The notes below the pieces were generated by a model. That model had not been told where the DNA came from, made no database searches, and saw only the letters and a program-made list of their open reading frames with translations. A program made the position numbers and the translations under genes. Of a stretch of 64,000 nucleotides of DNA, positions 8,378-17,478 are shown piece after piece; position 1 is the first letter of the stretch; each line of letters opens with the position of its first letter. The DNA comes from Paenibacillus sp. ACRRX (lineage in GTDB: Bacteria; Bacillota; Bacilli; Paenibacillales; Paenibacillaceae): contig NZ_JAKRNK010000003.1 of assembly GCF_022346885.1 (NCBI RefSeq), positions 124,001 to 188,000 of the forward strand, in the 5' to 3' direction.

Positions 8378-11300
8378 TTAATGCGTGCCGCTAGAATGAT
8401 AATCAGCATGTTTAGATTGATCAGCATGATAGAATACAACATCTCCGTCACGAAGTTCGAACACAGTTCCATCTGGCGCCTGATGTTTACTTGAAAACCC
8501 TTCACGTCTCCACTGATTGGTAAGCGGGGCGTGTATATATTGTAAATGAGGCTGCCCCGTGTTACCGTCTCTAATCGTCTCAATGTTAAATTGAACGATG
8601 AGATAGCCATCCCTTAAAAAGAAGGATGATTGCTCATCGAAACGAAATTGCTGTTTAAGCGCAAACCCCTTTGGCACGATATACAATTTGGCAGGTACAT
8701 TATATTCTCCGTACCATTGCTGAACAGCACCCGCGGCACGCGCGGCATCTACTATATAAGGAACTTCATGTGCACCGGGACCTATAAATGTCCGCAATTG
8801 ATAAGGGAGCTGAATGTGGCTGTATCCCCCAACAGGAGTCTCCTGAAGGGCGCTCTTCAGCCATTTCTGCACATATGCCTGCTTGGATATTGACAATGTT
8901 GAAGCGAATAATTCAAAATAAGCTTCTGCTGTTCTGCGTATTAGTGGTTCAGACACGTTGCGAAGCCTAGTATTTAGAGCGACTGTACGCTGTAATGTAT
9001 CCTCCGAAGATCCAGTTCGAACAAATAATTTCTTGTCCGTATGATAATACACATCAACTGGCTGACGCTTTCGCCCATGACGATCCGTGAAATAGAAGGT
9101 CGGCTTAATGCGCACACTGTCCCGGGAACCAAACATATTGCCCATCGTTTTCAGGTCAAATTTGAAGGCGTACCCTGTTTTAATCGCCACACGCTGAAAG
9201 CCAGCTGCAGGATGACTCCCAGGAGCTATTGGCAGCCGATAGGGCAGGTTATTTCCCCTCACAGCACCATTCAGATCATTTAGCCCCGTCCAGTAATAGG
9301 AACCAGAATGTTCCTTGCTCCCTTTCCCGACACGAAAAACTTGTTCCCAGTTCAAATCCATAACTTCGCTTATCCGAAAGTCATACACCCGCCCGATCAC
9401 TTCAACTTCGATCGTATCCACAGCCACATGGTTGCTCAGTTCTGTGTTGGCATAGGGTTGATTTGTCGATTGTTGAGGTGCATTTTCAGCAACTGCACGG
9501 TAGGAGACTGCGTAATTCCCCTCATCTACCCATACAGGCAAGTGAAACGTCGCGGTTGTATCAGAAACAGGTATACTGAGCCAAGTGTGTTTAGGTACGT
9601 AGGTTCCATCACTTGTATATACATCAAATGGGAAATAAACTTGCTTGTCACGGATATATTTTGCATAATCGCGATGTCCATAGCCAGGATAATTGACATG
9701 CTTGCCTGCAGTAGGAAGTGCTATAACAAATGAACGGTTCAAAACGAGCGCTGCCCGCGCAGCATTTGGGGTTGTTTTCTGATTGTGTGACTTATCGTCA
9801 GAAATTGAGGCATACATGACAGTAGGGGTATGCACAGTAACCGGATTAATATGTGCAATAGCAAATTCCTTATCAGATCCTGCACTTATACCTGTGTTTA
9901 GTGTATAGAAGATGGTTCCCTCACTAGGTGCGTGCTGTACATTAGGCTTATGGCTTTCGATGCGCAGCTCATTTTGATATAGCACATTCGGGCCAATCGT
10001 CGCGGCTTGCGGAATAACCTGCGGCGTAGGTGTTCTCTCCTCATATAACGCTCCATTCATTAACGAATGTCCATTTAACAAAAGCTGATCATTATGAACC
10101 TTCATCTGAGGTATGCGTTGCTCAGCCTCCCGAACAAACAATGTATTTACTTCATTTGGAGCCAGAGGAGGCGTCTTGCCACCATAATTGATATGCTGAC
10201 TAGGAAGTTCAATCACTTTATTAAAATCAGGCAAATATGCATGCTCCTCAAAAGTCTCATAAACCTTCGCTTCAATATTAACTGGAACATAGGAACGTGG
10301 AATTAAAGTGACCTTCTCACCCGGCAAAGCATAGTTACCAACCTCAGCGCGATCCATATCATATACTTCTAGATTATCTATGACCCAATAGCTATATCTG
10401 CGCTGGACTTCAATCAACTCAAGGGCACGGTAATCCATGCGCTGAGGACTAGGCAAGCTTGGACCTGGCTGACCGTCAGGACTTGAAGGGCCTGGTTTCC
10501 CTGGGTCCCAATGCAATACATACGTCTTTCGTACTTCTACCTGTGCCTGACATGTTCCTGTCATTTCAACAAATTTGTGCTTAAACAAATAGTGTGATGC
10601 AAGCACGTTAGTACGCAGCGTTTCTGAAGTAGGAATCCCACGCGACACATCAAAGACCTGATCCGCTTGAATCGAACCCGTTGCAGCGGGGTTCATCTGT
10701 TCAGCCCGTATCTCTTTACCAGAAGGTATAGGTGCTGAGCATTTAGTATCTGCAGGATTACAATTATGACCAGGCGGGCATCCAGTATTGTCCTCATCTG
10801 TATAAAAAACCTTCATAAGATCAGGATAGCGGTAAGTGTAAGAGTGAATATCATATGTATAAGCTGCAAAGAAAAACATCATCGCTGCCCCAGTGGCAGG
10901 CAGATCATACTTGTAGCCTACATGGTCATACTTTTGTGTAAATGTAACGGTTGCTCCGTTGAGGTCCTTGACTTCGAAGCCAATGATTTGAGTGGACTTG
11001 TCAGTATATCCAGAGATGGTTGGGGAGATAACCTTTTGTCTCCAATCAATTAGTGGGTTTTCGTCTTTTTTCCATGTATTTAGACTCGAAAGCATTGATA
11101 TGTTATCTTCTATTACAGTTGTTGGAAAATTCATTTTGTAATTCTTATTTACAAATGGTTTCTGGCGGGCATACGTTTTACTAAGTTGAATGTAACAGCC
11201 AGGGTATTTATCCATCCTGTTGCCTCTTACATCCTCCCACTCTGGTACAGGCTTACATCTTTTGCTTGATACCTGGCTTTCTGGATCTCCATTAAGGGAT

Positions 11301-11752
11301 TTGTATTCTCCAACTCCTGGGTACCAGTGATTGTTGTATCCCCCTAAAGCATACCGTTGCCATGCAAACCATGTACCATTGCCATCATTTCTGGACGATA
11401 CAACGGGTACTTGTTCTCCATTAAATGAGATAACTCCATTAAACTTCTGTGCGTTTACATTCAGAGTCTTTATATTTATATTATCTTTATAAAACTCAAT
11501 CCTAGTTATTTTCTTACCCGTACCAACCACTTCATTTAACATTTTAGTTTTTAATGTTTTGAATTTAGAAAATACATCTTGATGGCCAGCTATAATATTT
11601 TGTGGATCCACATCATATACTATATTTTTAGCAGGAAGCGAGTACTCGGAAGCTGAAAAAGAGGTTTCAGAAATTGTAAGAAGGCATATGAAAATAATGC
11701 TACTTAACAATACAGTTGTTAATTTAATATCAATATTCCTCACTTTGTCCAA
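8378..11752 (-). CDS. large secreted protein of unknown function (1124 aa)
   Basis: I do not recognise this protein with confidence. It has a signal peptide (TTVLLSSIIFICLLTISETS, cleavage near SFSA). The body is rich in beta-type sequence with many aromatic residues, a Cys-containing stretch (GCPPGHNCNPADTKC, near residue 330) and a Pro/Gly linker (PGKPGPSSPDGQPGPSLP, near residue 425). No transmembrane helix follows the signal and no SLH or LPXTG anchor is visible, so it is probably released or held by a partner. The TTG start (11752) lies 13 bases inside the upstream SLH gene, with the GGAGG in that gene's last codons, so the two are translationally coupled. The neighbour may anchor it to the wall. 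Paenibacillus genomes carry large secreted DUF proteins like this beside SLH genes; I cannot assign the DUF number. Confidence 0.85.
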   Translation of the reverse strand: MDKVRNIDIKLTTVLLSSIIFICLLTISETSFSASEYSLPAKNIVYDVDPQNIIAGHQDVFSKFKTLKTKMLNEVVGTGKKITRIEFYKDNINIKTLNVNAQKFNGVISFNGEQVPVVSSRNDGNGTWFAWQRYALGGYNNHWYPGVGEYKSLNGDPESQVSSKRCKPVPEWEDVRGNRMDKYPGCYIQLSKTYARQKPFVNKNYKMNFPTTVIEDNISMLSSLNTWKKDENPLIDWRQKVISPTISGYTDKSTQIIGFEVKDLNGATVTFTQKYDHVGYKYDLPATGAAMMFFFAAYTYDIHSYTYRYPDLMKVFYTDEDNTGCPPGHNCNPADTKCSAPIPSGKEIRAEQMNPAATGSIQADQVFDVSRGIPTSETLRTNVLASHYLFKHKFVEMTGTCQAQVEVRKTYVLHWDPGKPGPSSPDGQPGPSLPSPQRMDYRALELIEVQRRYSYWVIDNLEVYDMDRAEVGNYALPGEKVTLIPRSYVPVNIEAKVYETFEEHAYLPDFNKVIELPSQHINYGGKTPPLAPNEVNTLFVREAEQRIPQMKVHNDQLLLNGHSLMNGALYEERTPTPQVIPQAATIGPNVLYQNELRIESHKPNVQHAPSEGTIFYTLNTGISAGSDKEFAIAHINPVTVHTPTVMYASISDDKSHNQKTTPNAARAALVLNRSFVIALPTAGKHVNYPGYGHRDYAKYIRDKQVYFPFDVYTSDGTYVPKHTWLSIPVSDTTATFHLPVWVDEGNYAVSYRAVAENAPQQSTNQPYANTELSNHVAVDTIEVEVIGRVYDFRISEVMDLNWEQVFRVGKGSKEHSGSYYWTGLNDLNGAVRGNNLPYRLPIAPGSHPAAGFQRVAIKTGYAFKFDLKTMGNMFGSRDSVRIKPTFYFTDRHGRKRQPVDVYYHTDKKLFVRTGSSEDTLQRTVALNTRLRNVSEPLIRRTAEAYFELFASTLSISKQAYVQKWLKSALQETPVGGYSHIQLPYQLRTFIGPGAHEVPYIVDAARAAGAVQQWYGEYNVPAKLYIVPKGFALKQQFRFDEQSSFFLRDGYLIVQFNIETIRDGNTGQPHLQYIHAPLTNQWRREGFSSKHQAPDGTVFELRDGDVVFYHADQSKHADYHSSGTH

Positions 11753-12993
11753 CTAACCTCCTTTAAAATAGGCTTACTTAAAGGTCCTTCTACCGTAAGG
11801 AGTTCGTTTGACTTGTAACCAGATCGAGAATATGCTGGCGTATGAATAGCAATAGAAAGATGGCCATTTTGTAAACCTACTTTCTTAGGGATAATGAAAG
11901 CAGGAATATCTCCAAGTCGCTCCCTGTATACCCCAGATGGCATATTTAAAACCCCTTTAAAATAACCTTCCATATCCGGAGAGCTAAATCCTCGTAGCAA
12001 AAAAGGCACATAATTCTCTTTAGCGTACATTTTCGTATCCTTGTTATATACCTCATGTCCTTTGTAGTACAAAATGTAGCTCTTCCTCCACTTATGCACC
12101 ATCAGATCGTTACGTGATGTGTCATTGTTAAACCACTTCAACTTGCGTACATCTGGCAGTAGGGCCAGGTTAGGATCATATGGATCTTCGAGATCTATCG
12201 CCACTAACGCATCCAATTGGCCACGATATTTCCCATCAACAGAGTCGATGACCATCTTATCCTTTCTCCATAACTCTTCAATCGTCTTACCTGCATATTG
12301 ACTGGCGGGTGTCGTGAATATCTCTGGCATAATCGTAAAAATGTTCGTACCGTGCCATGCTAATTCAGCACTGGATACAGCATACTTATCGGCAGACAAC
12401 TTGCCTCCGTTCTTAACGGTTAGCATACGCTCGATAATAGTGACAGCCTGCGCTCGATTAGTCGTGTCCTTTACGCCAAGCGTCCCTTTCTGGTCCTTAC
12501 CGGTAATAAGCCCTCTCTTTGCCGCTAAATACATCCACTTTCCATCGTCTGAAGTACGTTCACCAATCGCCCTTGCAGCTGTGCTCGCCATCTCGAAACG
12601 AGTCATTGGCTGGTTCCATTCTCTTGCTGACCATTTTGTTTCCCCTGTCAGCTTGGCGCCACCTGCCGCTTCCACATAGGGTACATACCATTCCTCCCCC
12701 GTAGGCGCTTTCACCTCCAACTGGAGCGCAACTGCTGCCATTTTAATAAATTCCGCCCTTGTGATCTTTTCATTCGGTCTAAAACCTCCATCCGGATATC
12801 CACTCACGTATCCTTTAGCAGCGGCAATTGTAATTGCCCCACTTGCCCAATGATGATCTGGCACATCCTTAAAGTGACCTTTTCCAGGCATCTTAGACAC
12901 TTCGGTCACATCAGACGCTGCAAAGGCTGCCGCACCACTAATGCCACCGCAGACTGTCACAAGACACACTAACAACCACCTATACTTCCTCAT
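11740..12993 (-). CDS. SLH-domain surface protein
   Basis: This 417-residue protein has a signal peptide (KYRWLLVCLVTVCGGISGAAAFAA) and three SLH modules in the N-terminal half. The first is clear (HFKDVPDHHWASGAI to ITRAEFIKMAAVAL, about residues 40-92). The second (YVPYVEAAGG to MTRFEMASTAARAIG) and third (KWMYLAAKRGLITG to TNRAQAVTIIERML, to about residue 195) are more diverged. SLH domains bind pyruvylated secondary wall polymer, the product of the csaB pathway in this window. The C-terminal ~220 residues have no motif I know. The stop overlaps the start of the next gene, so the pair forms one unit. Two dyad elements lie in the upstream gap. Confidence 0.9.
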   Translation of the reverse strand: MRKYRWLLVCLVTVCGGISGAAAFAASDVTEVSKMPGKGHFKDVPDHHWASGAITIAAAKGYVSGYPDGGFRPNEKITRAEFIKMAAVALQLEVKAPTGEEWYVPYVEAAGGAKLTGETKWSAREWNQPMTRFEMASTAARAIGERTSDDGKWMYLAAKRGLITGKDQKGTLGVKDTTNRAQAVTIIERMLTVKNGGKLSADKYAVSSAELAWHGTNIFTIMPEIFTTPASQYAGKTIEELWRKDKMVIDSVDGKYRGQLDALVAIDLEDPYDPNLALLPDVRKLKWFNNDTSRNDLMVHKWRKSYILYYKGHEVYNKDTKMYAKENYVPFLLRGFSSPDMEGYFKGVLNMPSGVYRERLGDIPAFIIPKKVGLQNGHLSIAIHTPAYSRSGYKSNELLTVEGPLSKPILKEVSWTK

Positions 12994-13049
12994 TTCATCA
13001 GGCCTCTTTTCGTATAAAAGTAAACTTCATATAAGCGCAACCCCATAAC

Positions 13050-13064
13050 GTGACGTATTGTCAC
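13050..13064. promoter_or_regulatory. candidate operator, palindrome GTGAC-N5-GTCAC
   Basis: GTGACGTATTGTCAC is a perfect inverted repeat with a 5-base centre, 57 bases upstream of the SLH gene start. A related sequence lies at 13182-13199. Two similar dyads in one promoter region suggest a repressor or activator; the protein is unknown. Confidence 0.45.
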
Positions 13065-13181
13065 ATGGAATTCCAAACAATATGACCAAAGATCGATTTC
13101 CACTCAAACGTCAACAGCCAGCTACCCAATATTCTACTAATCATAGGTAATAGAACATGTATTTCACGCTAAGCTCCTACA

Positions 13182-13199
13182 TGATGCGTTATCGTCACA
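13182..13199. promoter_or_regulatory. second, imperfect copy of the dyad upstream of the SLH gene
   Basis: TGATGCGTTATCGTCACA resembles TGACGTATTGTCACA at 13051-13065, sharing the outer TGA and GTCACA with a three-base length difference inside. The dyad is imperfect (GATG against CGTC). Confidence 0.3.
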
Positions 13200-13483
13200 C
13201 AACAACACACAAGAATAATAGACATCACAAAAAAGCAATGAATACAGCTATTGGACTATATTATTGATAGAACAAGAACTAGATCTGCAATATATCTTCT
13301 ACGGAGTGTATAAAAGAAAGCAAGGTAGTCTACCTAATAACAAAAGTGGAAATAAAAGCAGCGGATAAACATCAGAAGCAAACAACAACACATCTTGCTA
13401 TAGCAGAGTGCCTTTTATTTGGAGAAAGTTGATCATATCCCCCTAAATATATCATACCCAACAGATAACTCCTGTGATGAACG

Positions 13484-13529
13484 CAAAAAAAGCACCCGAA
13501 ACAGAACAGATTCTGTATCGCGGGTGCTT
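13484..13529 (-). terminator. Rho-independent terminator after the epuA-like gene
   Basis: AGCACCCG (13491-13498) pairs with CGGGTGCT (13521-13528), with an inner CAGA/TCTG stem. The minus-strand transcript then has a run of U (plus-strand A's from 13484). It closes the unit spoIIID-mbl-flhO-flhP-epuA or its last part. Confidence 0.85.
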
Positions 13530-13548
13530 CCCGACAATCGTATTATAA

Positions 13549-13857
13549 TTATCCAAATACTAAACGGAACAGATGTGTCCACGTACTAAAGTTCAACGCT
13601 TCGCCAACTGTACCGTGGCCAAGTACGACCAATCCGATGACCATACCTGCATATGCGGTAAGAATACAGAGCATCGGTGTGATCAGCAACCGAAATACCC
13701 ACTTCATGGCAGAAGACTTCTTACCAGCCTTCTCCCAATCAGAATTATTAGAAGATAAATGATTGTCATCTTCTTGCTGACCCGTACTCGTAGAACGAGT
13801 GCGATCAGATCGACTCAACCGTTGATTCGGAAATGCTTCCTGTTCATCATAACTCAT
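13549..13857 (-). CDS. EpuA-like small membrane protein (annotated in databases as RNA polymerase subunit beta)
   Basis: The 102-residue product has a charged N-terminal half rich in Ser, Asp, Arg and Gln, and a C-terminal membrane segment (LITPMLCILTAYAGMVIGLVVLG, about residues 52-75) followed by a short tail. This is the pattern of the EpuA family, which carries a misleading 'DNA-directed RNA polymerase subunit beta' name in databases. I chose the ATG at 13857 (MSYDEQEAF) with AGGTG upstream; a GTG at 13908 would overlap flhP by 31 bases but has no ribosome site. It follows flhP directly, so co-transcription is likely. Function is unknown. Confidence 0.75.
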   Translation of the reverse strand: MSYDEQEAFPNQRLSRSDRTRSTSTGQQEDDNHLSSNNSDWEKAGKKSSAMKWVFRLLITPMLCILTAYAGMVIGLVVLGHGTVGEALNFSTWTHLFRLVFG

Positions 13858-13877
13858 ACCACGATCACCTGCTTCGC

Positions 13878-14714
13878 TTAACCCCTCATGCTGTTCGCGA
13901 GTCCCCACATTGCGTCTCCCGAAGACAATGCACGAGCGGACATCTGATAGGCGCGCTGAGCTTGAATCAATTCGGACATCTCATCACCAAGCGAGACGTT
14001 CGAACTTTCCAGCACACCTTGACGAACCGTCAATGGCACCTTACCATCTGGCGGAATATTCGTCAAGTCCAATGTTTGTAAGACAGTATTACGGTCCACT
14101 GTTGGTGGGATTACATACATATTATTGTCAATCTTCTGCAACAGTTCAGGCTTAATGGCTTGTACAAGCTTCAAAGTCCCAACAAGAATCTGCTCATTGG
14201 TGCTTGGCTTTACTTCATATACTCGACCAGCAGCATCAATCTTCATCTGGTAGCCTTCCTGTACACGAATACGGATATCCGAGTCATCCGTCGAAGTAAC
14301 AACGGCTCCTGTCCGTGTCGTCAGCAGGGCTTCGCCTGTATCTGTAGGCACCATGTGGAAATCGCCTTCACGCACAAATGCGGTCCCCTCAGGTGTTCTC
14401 ACTTCAAACAAACCATTACCCTCGATCGCAAGATCAGTTGGGACGTTAGTCGTAAGCAAAGAACCTTGGCTAAAGTCGAGTCCGATGCCTGTCATCATGG
14501 AACCATAACCATTTGTAAATCCAAGCGGAGTAGCTCTGCCTGGAAGCTTGAAGTCGCGATTTTGCTGTTGAGCATTCGTCAGGACATCAGCAAAGCTCGC
14601 TGTCTTACGCTTAAATCCTCGTGTATCCACGTTGGCGACGTTGTCAGCAATGACGTCCAATTTACGTTGCAGCCCGCTCATCGATACCGATGCAGCAATA
14701 ATAGAATTGTTCAT
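13878..14714 (-). CDS. flhP: flagellar hook-basal body protein FlhP (FlgG/FlgF type rod protein)
   Basis: This 278-residue protein belongs to the flagellar basal-body rod family. The N-terminal motif (residues about 12-40, SGLQRKLDVIADNVANVDTRGFKR) is the flg_bb_rod signature, and the C-terminal SLGDEMSELIQAQRAYQMSARAL is the matching helix that packs against it. The central SGNGL-type stretch (AIEGNGLFEVRTPEG) is typical of FlgF/FlgG proteins. It lies after flhO and mbl, the same order as spoIIID-mbl-flhO-flhP in Bacillus subtilis, where both proteins contribute to the distal rod. No other flagellar gene lies in the window. Confidence 0.9.
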   Translation of the reverse strand: MNNSIIAASVSMSGLQRKLDVIADNVANVDTRGFKRKTASFADVLTNAQQQNRDFKLPGRATPLGFTNGYGSMMTGIGLDFSQGSLLTTNVPTDLAIEGNGLFEVRTPEGTAFVREGDFHMVPTDTGEALLTTRTGAVVTSTDDSDIRIRVQEGYQMKIDAAGRVYEVKPSTNEQILVGTLKLVQAIKPELLQKIDNNMYVIPPTVDRNTVLQTLDLTNIPPDGKVPLTVRQGVLESSNVSLGDEMSELIQAQRAYQMSARALSSGDAMWGLANSMRG

Positions 14715-14763
14715 GTGTTACGGCTAGCCTCCTTATAATTGGCGTAAATAAGCATAACAGGTA

Positions 14764-15621
14764 CTAGACCCGTCCTACCTCATTTACCGTCTTGTCCAAC
14801 GTCTTATCGTAGAATTGGATTATTTTCTGATTAGCTTCATAAGCACGAAAAGCAATGTTCAAGTCAACCATCGACTGTGCAGGGTCTACGTTCGAACGTT
14901 CCAAGTAGCCTTGCTCCACTCTGGCATCCCCATTTGCTGCAGGCGCACCTGCTTGTGCTCCATCCTGCAGACGGAACTGTCCTTCACCAGCACGAACAAG
15001 ATCGTTTGGATTATCGATACGTGTGATCGATAATGCTTGTCCCAGTGCTGCCCCTGTTCGAGCGTTAAACAACTGACCAGTACCATCAGCCTTAACATCA
15101 AACAAGTTAATGTTGTTTAACACAATTGGTGTATTATTGCGGTTCATTACTAGTGAGCCGTCAGCCGTAATCAGCTCGTTGTTCTCGTTCAGTTGAAAAT
15201 GTCCGTCGCGTGTATACCGTACTTCTTCACCTGCACGTACTGTAAAGAAAGCCTCTGGCTTATAAGTAACATTACCTTGAGCATCGATAGATTTGCCTGA
15301 TGCATCAAATGCCACACCCGGCACCTGAATATTCGATACAAGCGCAAAATCGCCCATCTGATTCGTCTGCATCAAGTCCCCTTGGGTAAATACTAGACGG
15401 CTCTCTTCGCCAAATACGCCTGTATTAATCTTGCCAATCTGTTGTCCGGCAGCAGCATCATTGCCCATAAGAGCAATCATCATCTCTGGAAATGAGCGCT
15501 GCACGCTATTCACAGCCTTAAAGCCTGGTGTATTCATGTTGGTGACGTTATTTGTAACCGTGTCATGACGACGCTGCTGCGTCAACATGCCTGAAGCGGC
15601 TGTATATAACCCTCTTAACAT
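14764..15621 (-). CDS. flhO: flagellar hook-basal body protein FlhO (FlgG type)
   Basis: The 285-residue product starts with MLRGLYTAASGMLTQQRRHD and the rod signature TVTNNVTNMNTPGFKAVN. It ends with the paired helix QSMVDLNIAFRAYEANQKII-type sequence and DKTVNEVGRV. This is the FlgG/FlgF family arrangement. It follows mbl by about 50 bases and precedes flhP, so it takes the FlhO position of the conserved cluster. The two proteins are paralogues, and the assignment of O against P rests on gene order. Confidence 0.9.
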   Translation of the reverse strand: MLRGLYTAASGMLTQQRRHDTVTNNVTNMNTPGFKAVNSVQRSFPEMMIALMGNDAAAGQQIGKINTGVFGEESRLVFTQGDLMQTNQMGDFALVSNIQVPGVAFDASGKSIDAQGNVTYKPEAFFTVRAGEEVRYTRDGHFQLNENNELITADGSLVMNRNNTPIVLNNINLFDVKADGTGQLFNARTGAALGQALSITRIDNPNDLVRAGEGQFRLQDGAQAGAPAANGDARVEQGYLERSNVDPAQSMVDLNIAFRAYEANQKIIQFYDKTLDKTVNEVGRV

Positions 15622-15672
15622 ATGCCGTTCCTCCCGGATTCCCGATATCAGATTCTATTCCTATATATCGGC

Positions 15673-16674
15673 TTATCCGAACGATTTCTTTACAACTTTA
15701 TCTAAATTATCAAGCATGATTCCTGTACCCTTCACGACGCAATGCATTGGATCTTCTGCAATTAGAACAGGAACCTTCAATTCTTCTGCCATCAGCTCAT
15801 CCAAGCCGTCCATCATGGCGCCGCCGCCTGTCAAAATAACACCACGATCAATAATATCCGCGGACAGCTCTGGCGGTGTACGTTCCAGCACCGACTTGGC
15901 AGCAGCTACTATAGAAGATATCGGGTCCCATAGCGCTTCACGCACCTCGTTGGATGTAATGGTTACTGTGTACGGCAGGCCAGATACCATATCGCGGCCG
16001 CGAATGTCCATCTCGCGCTGTCCTCCGCCTGGACGAACGGTACCAATATTAATCTTGATATCTTCGGAAGTCCGCTCCCCAATTAACAACTTATACTTAT
16101 GTTTAATATATCTCATGATGGAGGCATCGAATGTATCGCCAGCTACTTTGATAGATGAAGCTGTTACGATATCACCCATAGAAAGCACTGCGACATCGGT
16201 CGTTCCGCCGCCGATATCCACGACCATATTGCCGCTTGGTTGGAATATATCCATACCCGCGCCAATAGCGGCTGCTTTAGGCTCTTCCTCAAGGAAGACT
16301 TCCTTAGCGCCGCTCTTTTCTGCTGCTTCTCGAATCGCCTTTTGTTCGACTGAAGTGATGTTAGTCGGCGCGCAAATTAAGATGCGCGGGTGCGAATACC
16401 ATTTGCGGCCGCCGACATGGTTAATAAAATATCTCAGCATGGCTTCGGTAATCTCGAAGTCTGCGATAACGCCGTCCTTCAACGGACGGATTGGCACGAT
16501 GTTGCCTGGGGTACGCCCTACCATCTTACGCGCATCTTCACCAACCGCCAGTACACGTTTCGAATCGCTCTCGATTGCGACTACTGACGGCTCGTTTAAG
16601 ACAACCCCCTTTCCTTTCACATGAATCAGAACGTTCGCCGTTCCCAAGTCGATTCCGATATCCTTGCTAAACAT
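15673..16674 (-). CDS. mbl: rod-shape determining actin homologue Mbl (MreB family)
   Basis: The 333-residue protein is an MreB-type actin that directs lateral wall synthesis with the elongasome. The actin nucleotide-binding motifs are present: phosphate 1 (DIGIDLGTANVLIHV, residues 4-18), phosphate 2 (VVDIGGGTTDVAVLS) and the adenosine motif (GVILTGGGAMMDGLDELM). I chose the ATG at 16674 (MFSKDIGIDL), with GGAGG 11 bases upstream. A longer reading from 16749 adds residues not seen in the family. Its position directly after spoIIID identifies it as Mbl rather than MreB. Length equals the usual Mbl length. Confidence 0.95.
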   Translation of the reverse strand: MFSKDIGIDLGTANVLIHVKGKGVVLNEPSVVAIESDSKRVLAVGEDARKMVGRTPGNIVPIRPLKDGVIADFEITEAMLRYFINHVGGRKWYSHPRILICAPTNITSVEQKAIREAAEKSGAKEVFLEEEPKAAAIGAGMDIFQPSGNMVVDIGGGTTDVAVLSMGDIVTASSIKVAGDTFDASIMRYIKHKYKLLIGERTSEDIKINIGTVRPGGGQREMDIRGRDMVSGLPYTVTITSNEVREALWDPISSIVAAAKSVLERTPPELSADIIDRGVILTGGGAMMDGLDELMAEELKVPVLIAEDPMHCVVKGTGIMLDNLDKVVKKSFG

Positions 16675-16860
16675 AGGTTCGAGAGCCTCCACAATAATTA
16701 TTTCTACTAAAATACGATGAATTCCGACCAATTCCTGCAAAATGTACACTCATTCCTTAACATAGCACATTTCCAGCTCTCGGTTCAATGAAAGATTAAG
16801 AACGTATACGACAATCTCGGAACGATTATTTAGGGCTAACGTTTGCGCATGTGAGGAAGG

Positions 16861-17148
16861 CTATGATTTGCCTGCAGTGAGCACCTCGCGTTTCTTTGTG
16901 CTCGTCTTTTTGTACTTGATCTTGGTGGCCTCTCCTCCACGCAAATGACGCACGGATTTGTGGTATTCGAGAATGTGCTTAACCTGATCCGCGAGGTCCG
17001 GATTGATCTCCGGAAGCCGCTCGGTCAAATCTTTATGCACCGTGCTTTTCGACACGCCGAACTCTTTGGCTATGGTGCGAACCGTATGCTTGGTTTCGAC
17101 AATACAGCGGCCGATTTTGATAGTCCGTTCCTTGATGTAATCGTGCAC
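16861..17148 (-). CDS. spoIIID: sporulation transcriptional regulator SpoIIID
   Basis: SpoIIID is a small DNA-binding regulator that tunes the sigma-E regulon and helps switch on sigK in the mother cell. The 95-residue product carries the expected helix-turn-helix (TVRTIAKEFGVSKSTVHKDL, residues 22-41) and a basic C-terminal tail (TKIKYKKTSTKKREV). The length is close to that of other SpoIIID proteins. A sigma-E type promoter lies upstream at 17182-17209, consistent with the known expression of this gene. mbl follows after about 185 bases. Confidence 0.97.
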   Translation of the reverse strand: MHDYIKERTIKIGRCIVETKHTVRTIAKEFGVSKSTVHKDLTERLPEINPDLADQVKHILEYHKSVRHLRGGEATKIKYKKTSTKKREVLTAGKS

Positions 17149-17181
17149 GTTCCCGCCTCCCTACTCGGATTAGTTTGGTAC

Positions 17182-17209
17182 ATTATATGAGGGGTCTGCC
17201 CACTTATGC
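17182..17209 (-). promoter_or_regulatory. sigma-E type promoter for spoIIID
   Basis: On the minus strand GCATAA (17209-17204) is followed after 14 bases by CATATAAT (17189-17182). This is close to the sigma-E -10 (CATACAAT) and -35 elements with the usual spacing. It lies 34 bases before the spoIIID start, which is a known sigma-E gene. Confidence 0.7.
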
Positions 17210-17433
17210 TTTATAACCAAGCCTGACAAGCTTGACCACACCGATTATTTTCACAACAAACACTTTGTGAATCGCAGAAAAGGAAGGAAAAATGCTTATA
17301 GAACAGCACTTTGAGCTATTTCTTAAGAATGAGACCTCTGTTTAACTTCGCTGAAACGCTGAGTCAGGGGGTTGAGATCTGGATGCTGAGTTGCTTTCAT
17401 GGACTTCTGCTAACTTCACTTATGCCCCAACAA

Positions 17434-17463
17434 CAAAAAAAGACGGAAGCTTATGCTCCCGCC
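17434..17463 (-). terminator. Rho-independent terminator after spoIIQ
   Basis: GACGGAAGC (17442-17450) pairs with GCTCCCGCC (17455-17463) with two G-U pairs and a 4-base loop. The minus-strand transcript then runs into a U-tract (A's at 17434-17441). It lies 16 bases after the spoIIQ stop. The rest of the 17149-17478 gap holds only the spoIIID promoter region. Confidence 0.85.
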
Positions 17464-17478
17464 TTTTTGAGATATAAA

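Larger units (their letters stand above)
12994..13483. other. long AT-rich intergenic region upstream of the SLH gene pair
   Basis: About 490 bases with no credible gene on either strand. It holds two related dyad elements (13050-13064 and 13182-13199) and otherwise AT-rich sequence. The length suggests a promoter region with distal control for the SLH/secreted-protein unit. I could not fix a promoter. Confidence 0.6.

Noticed and set aside
15587-16624. Long plus-strand open frame (345 codons) opposite mbl
   Set aside because: It is a shadow of the conserved mbl gene; its translation is low-complexity Ser/Thr/Ile without a ribosome site or family motif.
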